A stretch of DNA of 64,000 bases from Amycolatopsis nalaikhensis. Lineage in GTDB: Bacteria; Actinomycetota; Actinomycetes; Mycobacteriales; Pseudonocardiaceae. Location: positions 69,501 through 133,500 of the forward strand of contig NZ_CP127173.1 in assembly GCF_030264295.1 (NCBI RefSeq), given 5' to 3'. The position numbers and the translations under genes were made by a program. The notes under the pieces were generated by a model, which saw nothing but the letters and a program-made list of their open reading frames with translations, ran no database searches and was not told the origin of the DNA. Below, one piece after another: positions 33,163 to 42,050 of the stretch. The first letter of the stretch is position 1. Each line of letters begins with the position of its first letter.

Positions 33163-33555
33163 TCAAGCCGCGCCGCGGTAGGTGCCGATCGTCCAGGAGT
33201 TGCCCTCCGGGTCGCGGAGGCTGAACGTGTGGGAGCCGTAGTCGGTGTCCGTCAGCTCGGCCGTGATCTCCGCTCCCGCGGCCTTCACGCGCTCGTGGAT
33301 CTCGTCGACCTTGTCCGACACCACGTACACCGCGCCCGTGCCGGGCTTCATCGCGTCGTGGACGCCGTCGGGCCCGCGCACGCTGCCCAGCATCACCGCG
33401 CCGCCCTCGGGCCAGCGCAGCTCGGCGTGCGCGATCAGGTCGCCTTCCGGCACCACCAGCGCTTCCGTGAAGCCCAGGACGTCGACGAGGAAGCGGATCG
33501 CCGCCGGGGCGTCGTCGTAGCGGAGGGTGGGCCAGACGTTCGGTTCAGGAGTCAT
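33163..33555 (-). CDS. VOC family protein (glyoxalase-like)
   Basis: This 130-residue vicinal oxygen chelate protein opens NVWPTLRYDDAPAAIRFLVDVLGFTEALV and ends YGSHTFSLRDPEGNSWTIGTY. This matches the PhnB/glyoxalase-like group that often includes antibiotic-binding or epimerase-type members; substrate unknown. Its ATG at 33555 overlaps the stop of the AraC gene (ATGA), so the two are co-translated and the VOC protein may be a target or effector partner of that regulator. Confidence 0.87.
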   Translation of the reverse strand: MTPEPNVWPTLRYDDAPAAIRFLVDVLGFTEALVVPEGDLIAHAELRWPEGGAVMLGSVRGPDGVHDAMKPGTGAVYVVSDKVDEIHERVKAAGAEITAELTDTDYGSHTFSLRDPEGNSWTIGTYRGAA

Positions 33556-34359
33556 GCGAGCGAGTCTTGCCCGGCCGCCACCTCCTGGTCTTGGAGGAAC
33601 GGGAGCTCCTCGGCGATCCACGTGCCCGGCGTGCACCCCGCCAGCGCGCGCCACTCGTTGCTCAGGTGCGCCTGGTCGTAGAACCCGCACTCGACGGCCA
33701 GCGCGGCCAGGTCCGTGCGGCCGCCGCGCAGCAGCCGCGCCGCACGCTCGAACCGCAGCACCCGCGCCGCCTGCTTCGGCGCCAGACCCAGCTCCACGCG
33801 GAACCGCTCGCCCAGGTGGCGGCGGCTCCAGCCGACCTCGTCCGCGAGGTCCGTGACGCGCACCCGCCCGTCCGCGCCCCGCATCCGGCGCCACGCCTCC
33901 CCCAGCTCCGGCGGCGGTGCCACTGGTTCGACGGCCCGGGCGGCCAGGACGTCGTCGAGCAGCGCGAACCGTTCGGCCCAGGTCGGCAGCTCCCGCAGCC
34001 GGTCCGGCAGCGAGCCGAGGCCGAACTCGGCCAGGTCCGCCACCTCGCCGCTCAGCTCCGCCGCCGTGACGCCGAACAGCGTGCGCACGCCCAGCGGGTC
34101 GAAGCTCCAGCTGCAGCCCCTCCTGCACGCGGTCCTGCCGGATCAGCACCGCGCTCGTGTGCAGCCCGCCGACCAGGGCCCGCAGGCTCCGCCCGGCCAT
34201 CCGGACCGGGCCGGCGAGGCTGATGACGAGCGTCACGTGCCGGGACGGCAGCCCGCGGTGGACGGCCAGCGTGACGTCTTCCTGCGCGTACCCGACATAG
34301 CGCGTGACCAGGGGCCGCACCACCGGGTGCGGCCGCCGGACGGCCCAGGTCACGCTCAC
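33552..34359 (-). pseudogene. AraC family regulator, frameshifted as given
   Basis: The N-terminal half (MSVTWAVRRPHPVVRPLVTRYVGY, HVTLVISLAGPVRMAGRSLRALVGGLH) and the C-terminal AraC DNA-binding half (VTDLADEVGWSRRHLGERFRVELGLAPKQAARVLRFERA, CGFYDQAHLSNEWRALAGCTPGTW) lie in different frames. The break is near 34101-34104, where the coding strand reads GAGCTTCGACCCG; removing one T gives LELDPLGVRTLFGVTAAEL. The combined product is about 268 residues, normal for the family. The GTG at 34359 lies seven bases after a TACGCT -10. A VOC gene overlaps its stop. The regulator may be intact in the organism if the extra base is an error. Confidence 0.83.
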
Positions 34360-34366
34360 GGATCCC

Positions 34367-34372
34367 AGCGTA
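34367..34372 (-). promoter_or_regulatory. -10 element of the AraC gene (leaderless start)
   Basis: On the minus strand this is TACGCT, ending seven bases before the GTG at 34359. It decides between the several GTG codons nearby. Confidence 0.5.
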
Positions 34373-34442
34373 AACGGCACCACCGACAGTTCCGGGTCTG
34401 CTAACACGGAAGGTGCGTCCCCCACCGCGGAAGGAACTCCCG

Positions 34443-34697
34443 ATGACGATCCAGGAGCAGGCGCAGCAGCTGGAGCTGCTCGCCGACCAGGTGCCCACCG
34501 GCATCGCGCTCGCCACCAAGAGCGACCTCGAAGACCTGCAGGCCCAAGTGCTCGGCCTGCTCGGGGAGACGTCGACCGCGACCGCGATCCAGGGCGCCAT
34601 CCAGCTGGCGTCGCAGCAGATCGACGAGGTCGCGGCCGCGCTGGAGAACGTCCGCCTGCAAATCCGCGACGCCGCCCAGCACCACCTGCAGGGCTAG
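34443..34697 (+). CDS. small coiled-coil hypothetical protein
   Basis: This 84-residue protein reads MTIQEQAQQLELLADQVPTG and ends QIRDAAQHHLQG. It is almost entirely helical with Ala, Gln and Leu in heptad-like spacing and no cysteines, signal peptide or membrane segment. The length and amphipathicity resemble WXG-like or phage-shock-like helical hairpins, but the WXG motif is missing, and I recognise no family. AAGGA lies eight bases before the ATG at 34443. Its stop codon overlaps the first bases of a palindromic repeat. Confidence 0.65.
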   Translation: MTIQEQAQQLELLADQVPTGIALATKSDLEDLQAQVLGLLGETSTATAIQGAIQLASQQIDEVAAALENVRLQIRDAAQHHLQG

Positions 34698-34782
34698 CGC
34701 CCCAATGTGGCCTTCGGTGCGTCAGACGCACCCAAGGCGGCCTTCGGTGCGTCTGACGCACCCAAGGCCGCCTTGGGGCGCT
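34696..34782. repeat. GCGCCCCAA...TTGGGGCGC palindromic intergenic repeat, copy 2
   Basis: AGCGCCCCAA and TTGGGGCGCT bound an 87-base element between convergent genes. Inside are two nearly identical units, each with a perfect hairpin GGTGCGTC-N-GACGCACC flanked by GGCCTTC and CCAAGGC. The whole could fold as a cruciform with two arms. Copy 1 is at 25669-25791. Confidence 0.88.
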
Positions 34783-34788
34783 TGAGAC

Positions 34789-35940
34789 TCAGCCGGCGGT
34801 GACCACCGGGGCGCCTTCACCCAGGGACTCGCCCGCCTCCTCGGCGATGCGCATGGCCTCTTCGATGAGCGTCTCGACGATCGCGTGCTCGGGCACGGTC
34901 TTGATGACCTCGCCCTTGACGAAGATCTGGCCCTTGCCGTTGCCCGACGCCACGCCGAGGTCGGCCTCGCGGGCCTCGCCCGGGCCGTTCACGACGCAGC
35001 CCATCACGGCCACGCGCAGCGGGATCTCCATGCCCTCGAGCCCGGCCGTGACCTGCTCGGCGAGGGTGTAGACGTCGACCTGCGCGCGCCCGCACGACGG
35101 GCACGACACGATCTCCAGCTTGCGCGGCCGCAGGTTCAGCGACTGCAGGATCTGCGTGCCGACCTTGACCTCTTCGACCGGCGGCGCGGACAGCGAGACG
35201 CGGATCGTGTCGCCGATGCCCTGGCGCAGCAGCGCGCCGAACGCCACGGCCGACTTGATCGTGCCCTGGAACGCCGGCCCGGCCTCGGTGACACCTAGGT
35301 GCAGCGGGTAGTCGCACTGCTCGGCGAGGATCTCGTACGCGCGCACCATGACCACCGGGTCGTTGTGCTTCACCGAGATCTTGATGTCGTGGAAGTCGTG
35401 CTCGGCGAACAGCGACGCCTCCCACAGCGCCGACTCGGCCAGCGCTTCCGGCGTCGCCTTGCCGTACTTGTCCATGATCCGCTTGTCCAGCGAACCGGCG
35501 TTGACGCCGATCCGGATCGGCGTGCCGTGGTCCTTCGCGGCCTGCGCGATCTCCTTGACCTGGTCGTCGAACTTCCGGATGTTGCCCGGGTTCACGCGCA
35601 CCGCCGCGCAGCCGGCCTCGATCGCGGCGAAGACGTACTTCGGCTGGAAGTGGATGTCGGCGATCACCGGGATCTGCGACTTCTTCGCGATCGCGGGCAG
35701 CGCTTCGGCGTCGTCGGCCGACGGGCACGCCACGCGCACGATGTCGCAGCCCGCGGCGGTCAGCTCGGCGATCTGCTGCAGGGTCGCGTTGACGTCGGAG
35801 GTGAGCGTCGTCGTCATCGACTGGACGGAGATCGGGAAGTCGCTGCCGACGCCGACCGGGCCCACCTGGAGCTGGCGGGTCTTGCGGCGCTCGGACAGGA
35901 CGGGCGGGGGCAGGGCTGGCATACCGAGTGCGACGGTCAC
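34789..35940 (-). CDS. ispG: (E)-4-hydroxy-3-methylbut-2-enyl-diphosphate synthase
   Basis: IspG (GcpE) is an iron-sulfur enzyme of the non-mevalonate isoprenoid pathway that converts MEcPP to HMBPP. The 383-residue product has the TIM-barrel start [28 protein letters not shown] pattern and the C-terminal cluster ligands [11 protein letters not shown] and [18 protein letters not shown] (three Cys, with one Glu as the usual fourth ligand in GEA). The GTG at 35940 follows TACGCT by seven bases. It is downstream of dxr and rseP but separated from them by a strong terminator, so it has its own promoter. Confidence 0.96.
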   Translation of the reverse strand: MTVALGMPALPPPVLSERRKTRQLQVGPVGVGSDFPISVQSMTTTLTSDVNATLQQIAELTAAGCDIVRVACPSADDAEALPAIAKKSQIPVIADIHFQPKYVFAAIEAGCAAVRVNPGNIRKFDDQVKEIAQAAKDHGTPIRIGVNAGSLDKRIMDKYGKATPEALAESALWEASLFAEHDFHDIKISVKHNDPVVMVRAYEILAEQCDYPLHLGVTEAGPAFQGTIKSAVAFGALLRQGIGDTIRVSLSAPPVEEVKVGTQILQSLNLRPRKLEIVSCPSCGRAQVDVYTLAEQVTAGLEGMEIPLRVAVMGCVVNGPGEAREADLGVASGNGKGQIFVKGEVIKTVPEHAIVETLIEEAMRIAEEAGESLGEGAPVVTAG

Positions 35941-35947
35941 GGCCTCC

Positions 35948-35953
35948 AGCGTA
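35948..35953 (-). promoter_or_regulatory. -10 element of ispG (leaderless start)
   Basis: On the minus strand this is TACGCT, ending seven bases before the GTG at 35940. GGAGG lies in the gap, so a short leader is also possible. Confidence 0.4.
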
Positions 35954-36020
35954 CCTACCCCGACCGGGCCACCTTCACCATGTCAACCGTCACGGTGAGC
36001 AGCGTTACGGCGGGTGTGAA

Positions 36021-36054
36021 CCGCCGCGGAGGGGCCGGAACCCCTCCGTGGCGG
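36021..36054 (-). terminator. terminator after rseP
   Basis: Two 14-base arms starting CCGCCGCGGAGGGG pair with one G-T wobble around a 6-base loop, five bases beyond the rseP stop on the minus strand. It separates the dxr-rseP unit from ispG. Confidence 0.7.
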
Positions 36055-36058
36055 GACG

Positions 36059-37273
36059 CTACTGCAGCCGGATCGGGTTGACGATGTCCGCGGTCACCGT
36101 CAGTAGCGTGACCGCGCCACCGATGAGGACCAGCACCATCGTGATCCCGGACAGCCTCGTGTAGTCGACCGGACCGCCGGCCGCCTTGCCCCGCAGCCCG
36201 CGGATCCAGTCGCGGACGCGCTCGTACCAGACGACCGCGATGTGCCCGCCGTCGAGCGGGAGCAGCGGCAGCAGGTTGAACACGCCGATGAAGAAGTTCA
36301 GGCTGGCCAGCAGGAAGAAGAACAGCACCCAGATGCCGCGCTCGACGGCCTCGCCGCCGATCCGGCTCGCGCCGACGACGCTGACCGGGGTGTTCGGGTC
36401 GCGCTCGCCGCCGAAGATCGCGGTGACCACGGCCGGGATGCGCTCGGGGAACTCGACCAGCCGCTGCGCCGTCTCGGCGAACATCGTGCCGGTGAAGCTG
36501 AACGTCGCGCCGATCGCGGCGACCGGGCCGTACTGGGTGGTCACGGCGGGCTGCTGCGGGGAGGCGCCGATCATGCCGACCTCCTTGACGCCGGCGCTGG
36601 TCCAGCGCTGCACCTGCGGCACGTCGACGACGAGCGCGAGCCGCTGGTCGCCGCGCTGGATGTCGAACACGGTGCGGCCCTTGGTGGCCTGCACGGCGGC
36701 GAGCATCTCCGTCCAGCTCGCGACCGGCTTGCCGCCGACCGCGAGGACCTTGTCGCCGGCCCGCAGCCCGGCCGCCTCCGCCGGTCGCGGCGCACCCGGC
36801 GGGCAGCTGGTGTCCTGGGCCTGCGCCTCGGTCGTCGCCGAGCGCGCGCAGGACGTCGCCGACAGGACCGGCGAGGTGTCGACCGGGGTCAGGTTCGGCA
36901 GGCCCATCGTCACGGCCATCAGGTAGAGCACCACGAAGCCGAGGATGAAGTGGGTGATCGAGCCGGCGCTCATGACGACGGTGCGCTTCCACGTCTTGAA
37001 GCGCCACATCGCGCGCGGCGCCTCGTCCGGCGTCACCTCGTCGAGGGCGGTCATGCCGGCGATGTCGCAGAACCCGCCGAGCGGGATCCACTTCAGGCCG
37101 TATTCGGTCTCGCCCCGGCGGAACGAGAACACCGTGGGCCCGAAGCCCACGAAGTACCGGCGGACCTTCATGCCGAACGCCTTCGCGGTGACCATGTGCC
37201 CGGCCTCGTGCAGCGCGACCGAAACGCAGATCCCCAGCGCGAACAGCACGACGCCGATGATGTAGGCGAGCAC
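36059..37273 (-). CDS. rseP: site-2 protease (RseP/Rip1 family)
   Basis: This 404-residue membrane metalloprotease cleaves anti-sigma factors and similar single-pass proteins within the membrane. The zinc motif HEAGH is at 22-26 (His22, Glu23, His26) in the first membrane segment, followed by GFGPTVFSFRRGETEYGLKWIPLGGF. A PDZ domain with GLRAGDKVLAVGG sits in the middle, and FNLLPLLPLDGGHI near the C-terminus supplies the third ligand. The mycobacterial homologue Rip1 has the same neighbours, dxr and ispG. The GTG start at 37273 follows the dxr stop by four bases, so the two are translationally linked. Confidence 0.94.
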   Translation of the reverse strand: MLAYIIGVVLFALGICVSVALHEAGHMVTAKAFGMKVRRYFVGFGPTVFSFRRGETEYGLKWIPLGGFCDIAGMTALDEVTPDEAPRAMWRFKTWKRTVVMSAGSITHFILGFVVLYLMAVTMGLPNLTPVDTSPVLSATSCARSATTEAQAQDTSCPPGAPRPAEAAGLRAGDKVLAVGGKPVASWTEMLAAVQATKGRTVFDIQRGDQRLALVVDVPQVQRWTSAGVKEVGMIGASPQQPAVTTQYGPVAAIGATFSFTGTMFAETAQRLVEFPERIPAVVTAIFGGERDPNTPVSVVGASRIGGEAVERGIWVLFFFLLASLNFFIGVFNLLPLLPLDGGHIAVVWYERVRDWIRGLRGKAAGGPVDYTRLSGITMVLVLIGGAVTLLTVTADIVNPIRLQ

Positions 37274-37277
37274 CCCG

Positions 37278-38480
37278 CTACTTCCCCTCGATGATCGACC
37301 GGGCCCGCGCGCGAGCCCAGTGCTCGGCGGCGAGTACGTCTTCGACGTCGCGCGGCTCGCGACGCCATTCGTCGGCGGCTCCCACCACCTCGGAAACAGT
37401 GTCCACTATCGACGTGAAGCGGGCGTTCTGCGCGAGGAAGGCGGACACGAGCTCCTCGTTCGCGGCGTTGTAGACGGCGGGCAGGCAGCCGCCGGCGGTG
37501 CCGCAGTGGCGCGCCAGCTCGACGGCCGGGAAGGCCTCGTCGTCCAGCGGCTCGAACGTCCAGGTCGCGGCCTTGTCCCAGGTGCAGGCGGGGGCGGCGG
37601 CGGGCACGCGGTCGGGCCAGTGCAGCGCGAGCGCGATGGGCAGCCGCATGTCGGGCGGGCTGGCCTGGGCGATCGTGGAGCCGTCGGTGAAGGTCACCAT
37701 CGAGTGCACGATGGACTGCGGGTGCACGGTGACGTCGATCTTCGCCGGCTCGATGTCGAACAGCAGCGCGGCCTCGATCAGCTCCAGGCCCTTGTTGACC
37801 AGGGTGGCCGAGTTGATGGTGATCAGCGGGCCCATGGACCAGGTGGGGTGCGCCATGGCCTGCTCGACGGTGACCTCGGCCAGCTCGGCGCGCTTGCGGC
37901 CGCGGAAGGGGCCGCCGGAGGCGGTGAGCACGAGCCGCGCGACCTCGCTCTTGCGCCCGGCGCGCAGGGCCTGGGCGATGGCGGAGTGCTCGGAGTCGAC
38001 GGGCACGAGCTGCCCGGGCTTGGCGGCGGCGAGCACGAGCGGCCCGCCGGCGATGAGCGACTCCTTGTTGGCGAGGGCGAGGGTGGCGCCGGTGGCGAGC
38101 GCCTTGAGCGTCGGCTCGAGGCCGCGGGAGCCCGGGAGCGCGTTCAGGACGGTGTCGACTTCCACGGCGTCGATGAGTTCGGTGACGGCGTCGGAGCCCG
38201 CGAAGAGCCGCGGCAGCTTGAAGTCGCCCTGGGCGTAGCCGCGTTTTTGGGCCTCGGCGTACAGCGCGAGCTGCACGTCTTCGGCGGCGGTGGCCTTGGT
38301 CACGGCGACGGCCTCGACGCCGTGGGCGAGCGCCTGCGCGGCGAGCGCGGCCGGATCGGCCCCGCCCGCGGCGATCCCGGCGACCCGGAACAGGTGCGGG
38401 TTGCGGGCCGCGACGTCGAGGGCCTGCACTCCGATGGACCCGGTCGAGCCGAGCACGAGAACGCTTCGCGAGGTAGTCAT
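37278..38480 (-). CDS. dxr: 1-deoxy-D-xylulose-5-phosphate reductoisomerase
   Basis: Dxr makes MEP from DXP with NADPH, the second step of the non-mevalonate isoprenoid pathway. The 400-residue product has the NADPH motif [17 protein letters not shown] at the N-terminus, NKESLIAGG, the metal and substrate site [12 protein letters not shown] and the HPTWSMG loop. Length and motifs are normal. It heads the unit with rseP, and ispG of the same pathway follows after a terminator. The ATG at 38480 starts the conserved strand within five residues. DUF2631 is divergent, as in mycobacteria. Confidence 0.96.
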   Translation of the reverse strand: MTTSRSVLVLGSTGSIGVQALDVAARNPHLFRVAGIAAGGADPAALAAQALAHGVEAVAVTKATAAEDVQLALYAEAQKRGYAQGDFKLPRLFAGSDAVTELIDAVEVDTVLNALPGSRGLEPTLKALATGATLALANKESLIAGGPLVLAAAKPGQLVPVDSEHSAIAQALRAGRKSEVARLVLTASGGPFRGRKRAELAEVTVEQAMAHPTWSMGPLITINSATLVNKGLELIEAALLFDIEPAKIDVTVHPQSIVHSMVTFTDGSTIAQASPPDMRLPIALALHWPDRVPAAAPACTWDKAATWTFEPLDDEAFPAVELARHCGTAGGCLPAVYNAANEELVSAFLAQNARFTSIVDTVSEVVGAADEWRREPRDVEDVLAAEHWARARARSIIEGK

Positions 38481-38640
38481 CGGGGGTCATTGTCGCGCGG
38501 GCCGTGCGCGAGGCGCACCCGGAGGTTCCGACGGCGGTGCCGCGGCGGGTGGCCGGCGCCACGCGGGGCATCTCCGCGGCGCGCCCGGAGGTGTGGGATC
38601 ATCGGCGCGTACGAGGTTCACGGGTCTTGAGGAGTTCATC

Positions 38641-38898
38641 GTGGCAGGCAAGGCGGTCGAGAAGAGGCGGCCCGAGGTCGACCCCCGCGACGAGCCGTCC
38701 GCGGCCTGGGGCTGGCACGGTTCGTTCCCGAAGGCCACCCGCATCGCCGGCTGGGTCAGCGCGATCATCCTGCTGGTGATGATCAAGGGCAACCACGAGA
38801 ACAACACGGAGAACGTGTGGCTCGTCGGCCTGTCGCTGTTCATCGTGCTGCTGCTCGTGCTGGACATCCGCAAGCAGCGCACGGCCTGGCGCAAGTAG
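38641..38898 (+). CDS. DUF2631 membrane protein
   Basis: This 85-residue protein has a charged N-terminus (EKRRPEVDPRDEPSAAWGWHGSFP) and two membrane segments (IAGWVSAIILLVMIKG and VWLVGLSLFIVLLLVLDI). The motif AWGWHG and the pair of segments are typical for DUF2631, which is found next to dxr in many actinobacteria; its role is unknown. The GTG at 38641 has GAGGAG seven to twelve bases upstream. The topology puts both ends in the cytoplasm. Confidence 0.85.
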   Translation: MAGKAVEKRRPEVDPRDEPSAAWGWHGSFPKATRIAGWVSAIILLVMIKGNHENNTENVWLVGLSLFIVLLLVLDIRKQRTAWRK

Positions 38899-38910
38899 TT
38901 CGTTTTTCGC

Positions 38911-38916
38911 TAACGT
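38911..38916 (+). promoter_or_regulatory. -10 element of the cyclophilin gene (leaderless start)
   Basis: TAACGT ends seven bases before the ATG at 38924 and lies 12 bases after the DUF2631 stop. Confidence 0.5.
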
Positions 38917-38923
38917 CCCCGGC

Positions 38924-39586
38924 ATGAAGCTGCGCTGGGGTCTGGCTGTCGTCTCCGTCCTGGGTGCCTTGGTGGTGCCCGCTGCCCCGGCCTCGGCGGC
39001 CTCGCTGCCGGTGGTCCGGTGCACGTTCACGCCGACGCCTGACAACCCGGCGGCGCGTCCGGTGGTGCGTCCGTTGCCGTTCGCTCCGACGGTGGGGACC
39101 GTGGACGTGACGTTCCGGTTCAACTACGGGCCCGTGACGGTGCGGTTGAACCGCGCCGGGGCGGCTCCTTGTGCCGTGCACAACATGGTTTCGTTGATCG
39201 CTCAGCGGTTTTACGACCGCTCTCAGTGCTGGCGGTTGACCAACTCTTCTCGGCTTGGGGTTCTCCAGTGCGGGGATATCTACGAGGTCGAGAAGGGCGG
39301 GCCGGGGTACAAGTTCCCCGACGAGGTCACCGGGTCCGAGACGTATCCGCGGGGAACTGTCGCCATGGGGAACCAGGGGCCCGGGACGAACGGGTCCGAG
39401 TTCTTCATCGTGCACTCGTTCGCGAACATTCCGGCGAACTATTCGGTGTTGGGGACCGTCGTGCGCGGGATGTCGGCGATTGATCGGATGGTCGAGGACG
39501 GGATCATTCCGACCGACCCCGATGGGCCGTTGGACGGGGCGCCCGCCAAGCCGGTGAAGATCCAGCGGGCCACGGTGGGCCGTTGA
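38924..39586 (+). CDS. secreted cyclophilin-type peptidyl-prolyl isomerase
   Basis: This 220-residue exported isomerase has a signal peptide (LRWGLAVVSVLGALVVPAAPASA) and a cyclophilin domain: VTVRLNRAGAAPCAVHNMVSL, FYDRSQCWRL, GGPGYKFPDEV and GTVAMGNQGPGTNGSEFFI. Several active-site residues differ from the FHR and FIT consensus (FYDRSQCWRL where FHRVI is normal), which is common in exported actinobacterial members, so catalytic power is uncertain. Two cysteine pairs are likely in the mature protein. The codon use is slightly less GC-biased in the 3' half, with several GGG and CGG runs and T-ending codons. Confidence 0.88.
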   Translation: MKLRWGLAVVSVLGALVVPAAPASAASLPVVRCTFTPTPDNPAARPVVRPLPFAPTVGTVDVTFRFNYGPVTVRLNRAGAAPCAVHNMVSLIAQRFYDRSQCWRLTNSSRLGVLQCGDIYEVEKGGPGYKFPDEVTGSETYPRGTVAMGNQGPGTNGSEFFIVHSFANIPANYSVLGTVVRGMSAIDRMVEDGIIPTDPDGPLDGAPAKPVKIQRATVGR

Positions 39587-39595
39587 GAACGGGCT

Positions 39596-39931
39596 TCAGG
39601 CGAGCTTCTCGGGCTTGACGCCCAAGATGAGGTTCTCCAACGCCGCGTCGCCAAATCCGAAACTGGCGACCCAGGTCTCCACCAGGACGATCTCACCGGC
39701 CTCGGAAATACCGAGGAAGAACCGGCCGCCCCGCGCGACCGAAATCCCGGGCCCGGAGATCGGCACCTTCAGACCACCGAACTCACCGAGAAATTCCTCG
39801 GCGGCGGCGTGCATCCGCACCTCGCCGCTCGCCTCGAGCAGGCCCCGCCACTCCGCCGTGTCGACCTTGCGGCCCGGCTCCCAGCCGGCGGCGCGGAGAT
39901 CGTGCTCAGCCCGCTCCGAAAACCTGCTCAT
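39596..39931 (-). CDS. SUKH-3 family immunity-like protein
   Basis: This 111-residue protein reads FSERAEHDLRAAGWEPGRKVD and has AAAEEFLGEFGGLKV and EIVLVETWVASFGF, the pattern of SUKH-3 proteins. SUKH proteins neutralise nuclease and other polymorphic toxins. No toxin gene is in this region, so it is either an orphan immunity gene kept against neighbours or the end of an eroded locus. The ATG at 39931 starts the conserved helix; the longer frame to 40006 overlaps the next gene. The preceding 53-residue ORF may be its partner. Confidence 0.78.
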   Translation of the reverse strand: MSRFSERAEHDLRAAGWEPGRKVDTAEWRGLLEASGEVRMHAAAEEFLGEFGGLKVPISGPGISVARGGRFFLGISEAGEIVLVETWVASFGFGDAALENLILGVKPEKLA

Positions 39932-39977
39932 CGGCCCTCCAAAACCATCGGTGGCGACGCTGCGAACTTCCCCCGGC

Positions 39978-40139
39978 TCAGTAGGGCAGGCGGAGGTTTG
40001 CTTCACGCATCATCGACTCGTAAGAATCAGAAAGTGCCTTGATCGCCTCGGCGACCTCCTGAAGCGCATCGTCGTGGCCGCGAAGTTCCATCAGTTCGTC
40101 CACGGCGTCCTGCACCTGCTTCAGAGAATCACCCGGCAT
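39978..40139 (-). CDS. 53-residue helical ORF upstream of the SUKH-3 gene
   Basis: This frame from the ATG at 40139 encodes MPGDSLKQVQDAVDELMELR, then HDDALQEVAEAIKALSDSYESMMREANLRLPY. It is fully helical with a heptad-like Leu/Val/Met pattern and no cysteine. The frame remains open to 40175. It lies 46 bases before the SUKH-3 start on the same strand and could be the second gene of an orphan immunity pair or the tail of a degraded toxin cassette. I recognise no family. Confidence 0.5.
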   Translation of the reverse strand: MPGDSLKQVQDAVDELMELRGHDDALQEVAEAIKALSDSYESMMREANLRLPY

Positions 40140-40218
40140 CAGGAGGCCTGGGGACTTCCGGCCGTCGAGCCTCATCTCGACACACCAACAGTGCGGGGCA
40201 TCGGGCCGTTCTGACGGC

Positions 40219-40251
40219 GGAAGCCGGGTGCCGCTCGGGCACCCGGCTTCC
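40219..40251 (-). terminator. terminator after the DHA2-type MFS gene
   Basis: GGAAGCCGGGTGCC and GGCACCCGGCTTCC form a perfect 14-bp stem with a 5-base loop, 11 bases beyond the MFS stop codon on the minus strand. Confidence 0.75.
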
Positions 40252-40262
40252 GGAACCTACCG

Positions 40263-42032
40263 TCAGCGTTCGCTGGAAGGCGACACCAATTCGCTCGGCC
40301 CGCCGCCGGACTCGCCGGCCACCGCGGCCAGCTCCTCGCCCACCGTCTCGCGGTCCTTCGGGCGCGCGTCCTTCGTCAGCAACGACGCCACCGCGCCGAT
40401 CAGGCACACCGCGATCGCGAAGCCGAACGCCACCGCCAGACCCGACTGGAACGGCCCCGAAATCAGGTTCGGGAAGAAGCTGCGGCCCGTCAGGAACGAC
40501 GCCTGGTCCGGCGGCAGCGACGACAGCTGGTCGCCCAGCAGCTGCTGGATCGGGTTGTAGCCGAGGAACGCCGCGAACAGCACCGCCACCGCCGGGAGGT
40601 TCGCGATCTGCGACGCCGACGCCGCGGGGACGCCGTGCTCGGTCAGGCCCTGGCTCATCGTCGCCGGGAGGCTGCTCGACAGGCCCGCGATGATCAAGCT
40701 GAAGAAGAAGCCGATCGACAGGACCATCGCCGCGTTCTGGAACGTCGTCATCATGCCCGCGCCCGAACCCCGGGCGTCCGCCGGGAGGCTGTTCATCACC
40801 TCGGCGCGGTTGGGCGAGGAGAACATGCCCATGCCGATGCCGTTGATCAGCAGGATCGCCGCGAAGGCCCAGTAGTTGAAGTTCACCGGCAGGATGATCA
40901 GCAGCAGGAACGTGATCGCCGTGATCAGCAGGCCGCTCGAGGCCAGCAGGCGGCTGCCGATGCGATCGGCGAGGATGCCCGACGTCGGCGCGGCGACCAG
41001 GAACCCGACCGTCATCGGGAGCATGTAGATGCCCGCCCACAGCGGCGTCTGCTCGAACGTGTAGCCGTGCTGCGGCAGCCAGATGCCCTGCAGCCAGATG
41101 ATCAGGATGAACTGCAGACCGCCGCGGCCGAGGGACGCCGTCAGGTTCGCGATGTTGCCCCACGTGAACGAGCGGATCTTGAACAGGGAAAGCCGGAACA
41201 GCGGGTTGTCGACCTTGGTTTCGATGACCACGAACGCCACCAGCACCGCGATCCCGCCGATCAGGCAGGACAGCACCATCGGGCTGCCCCAGCCGGTCGG
41301 CGACGAGCCGTAGGGCTGGATGCCGTAGGTGATACCGATCAGCACGGCGATGAGGCCGACGGCGAAGGTGATGTTGCCCCACCAGTCCATCCGCGCGTGC
41401 TTGCGGACGCCGGTGTCGTGCAGCTTGAGGTACGCCCAGATCGTGCCGATCACGCCGAACGGCACCGACACCAGGAAGATCAGGTTCCAGTCGACCGGGG
41501 CGAGCACGCCGCCGACGACCAGGCCGAGGAACGAGCCCGCGATCGCCGCGACGCCGTTCATGCCGAGCGCGAGCCCGCGCTGGTTGGCCGGGAAGGCGTC
41601 GGTCAGGATCGCCGAGCTGTTCGCCATCAGGAACGCGCCGCCGACGCCCTGCACGATCCGCCAGCCGATCAGCCACAACGCGGCCGCGTCGCCGTCGAAC
41701 CACGTGATGGCCAGCATGATCGAAGAAACCGTGAAGACGGCGAAGCCGAGGTTGTACATCCTCGCGCGGCCGTACATGTCGCCGAGCCTGCCGAAACTCA
41801 CCACCAGCACCGCGGTGACCACGAGAAAGCCCATGATCATCCACAGCAGGTAGCTCGTGTTGGCGGGCTCGAGCGGGTTGATGCCGATGCCCTTGAAGAT
41901 GTCGGGCAGCGCGATCAGCACGATCGAGGAGTTGATCGTGGCGATCAGCATGCCCAGCGTCGTGTTGGACAGCGCGATCCACTTGTACCGCGGCCCCAGC
42001 TCCGCGATCGAATACGTCCGGCGTTCCGCCAC
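40263..42032 (-). CDS. MFS drug exporter (DHA2 type)
   Basis: This 589-residue transporter of the 14-helix DHA2 family (EmrB/QacA type) couples proton entry to export of hydrophobic compounds. It has the LNTTLGMLIATINSSIVLIALPDI-like first segment (NSSIV in helix 1), the SFGRLGDMYGRARMY loop of motif A and the WRIVQGVGGAFLMANSSAIL segment of motif B. The length is above the usual 480-520, owing to a long loop near residue 470. The GTG at 42032 follows AGAAGGG by seven bases. A 31-bp palindrome 19 bases upstream is a clear repressor site, yet no regulator gene is adjacent. Confidence 0.9.
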   Translation of the reverse strand: MAERRTYSIAELGPRYKWIALSNTTLGMLIATINSSIVLIALPDIFKGIGINPLEPANTSYLLWMIMGFLVVTAVLVVSFGRLGDMYGRARMYNLGFAVFTVSSIMLAITWFDGDAAALWLIGWRIVQGVGGAFLMANSSAILTDAFPANQRGLALGMNGVAAIAGSFLGLVVGGVLAPVDWNLIFLVSVPFGVIGTIWAYLKLHDTGVRKHARMDWWGNITFAVGLIAVLIGITYGIQPYGSSPTGWGSPMVLSCLIGGIAVLVAFVVIETKVDNPLFRLSLFKIRSFTWGNIANLTASLGRGGLQFILIIWLQGIWLPQHGYTFEQTPLWAGIYMLPMTVGFLVAAPTSGILADRIGSRLLASSGLLITAITFLLLIILPVNFNYWAFAAILLINGIGMGMFSSPNRAEVMNSLPADARGSGAGMMTTFQNAAMVLSIGFFFSLIIAGLSSSLPATMSQGLTEHGVPAASASQIANLPAVAVLFAAFLGYNPIQQLLGDQLSSLPPDQASFLTGRSFFPNLISGPFQSGLAVAFGFAIAVCLIGAVASLLTKDARPKDRETVGEELAAVAGESGGGPSELVSPSSER

Positions 42033-42050
42033 TGTGCAACCCTTCTGCTC

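Noticed and set aside
40140..40262. remnant toxin gene before the SUKH-3 pair
   Set aside because: Only the MFS terminator is recognisable in this stretch, and no toxin motif can be read in any frame.
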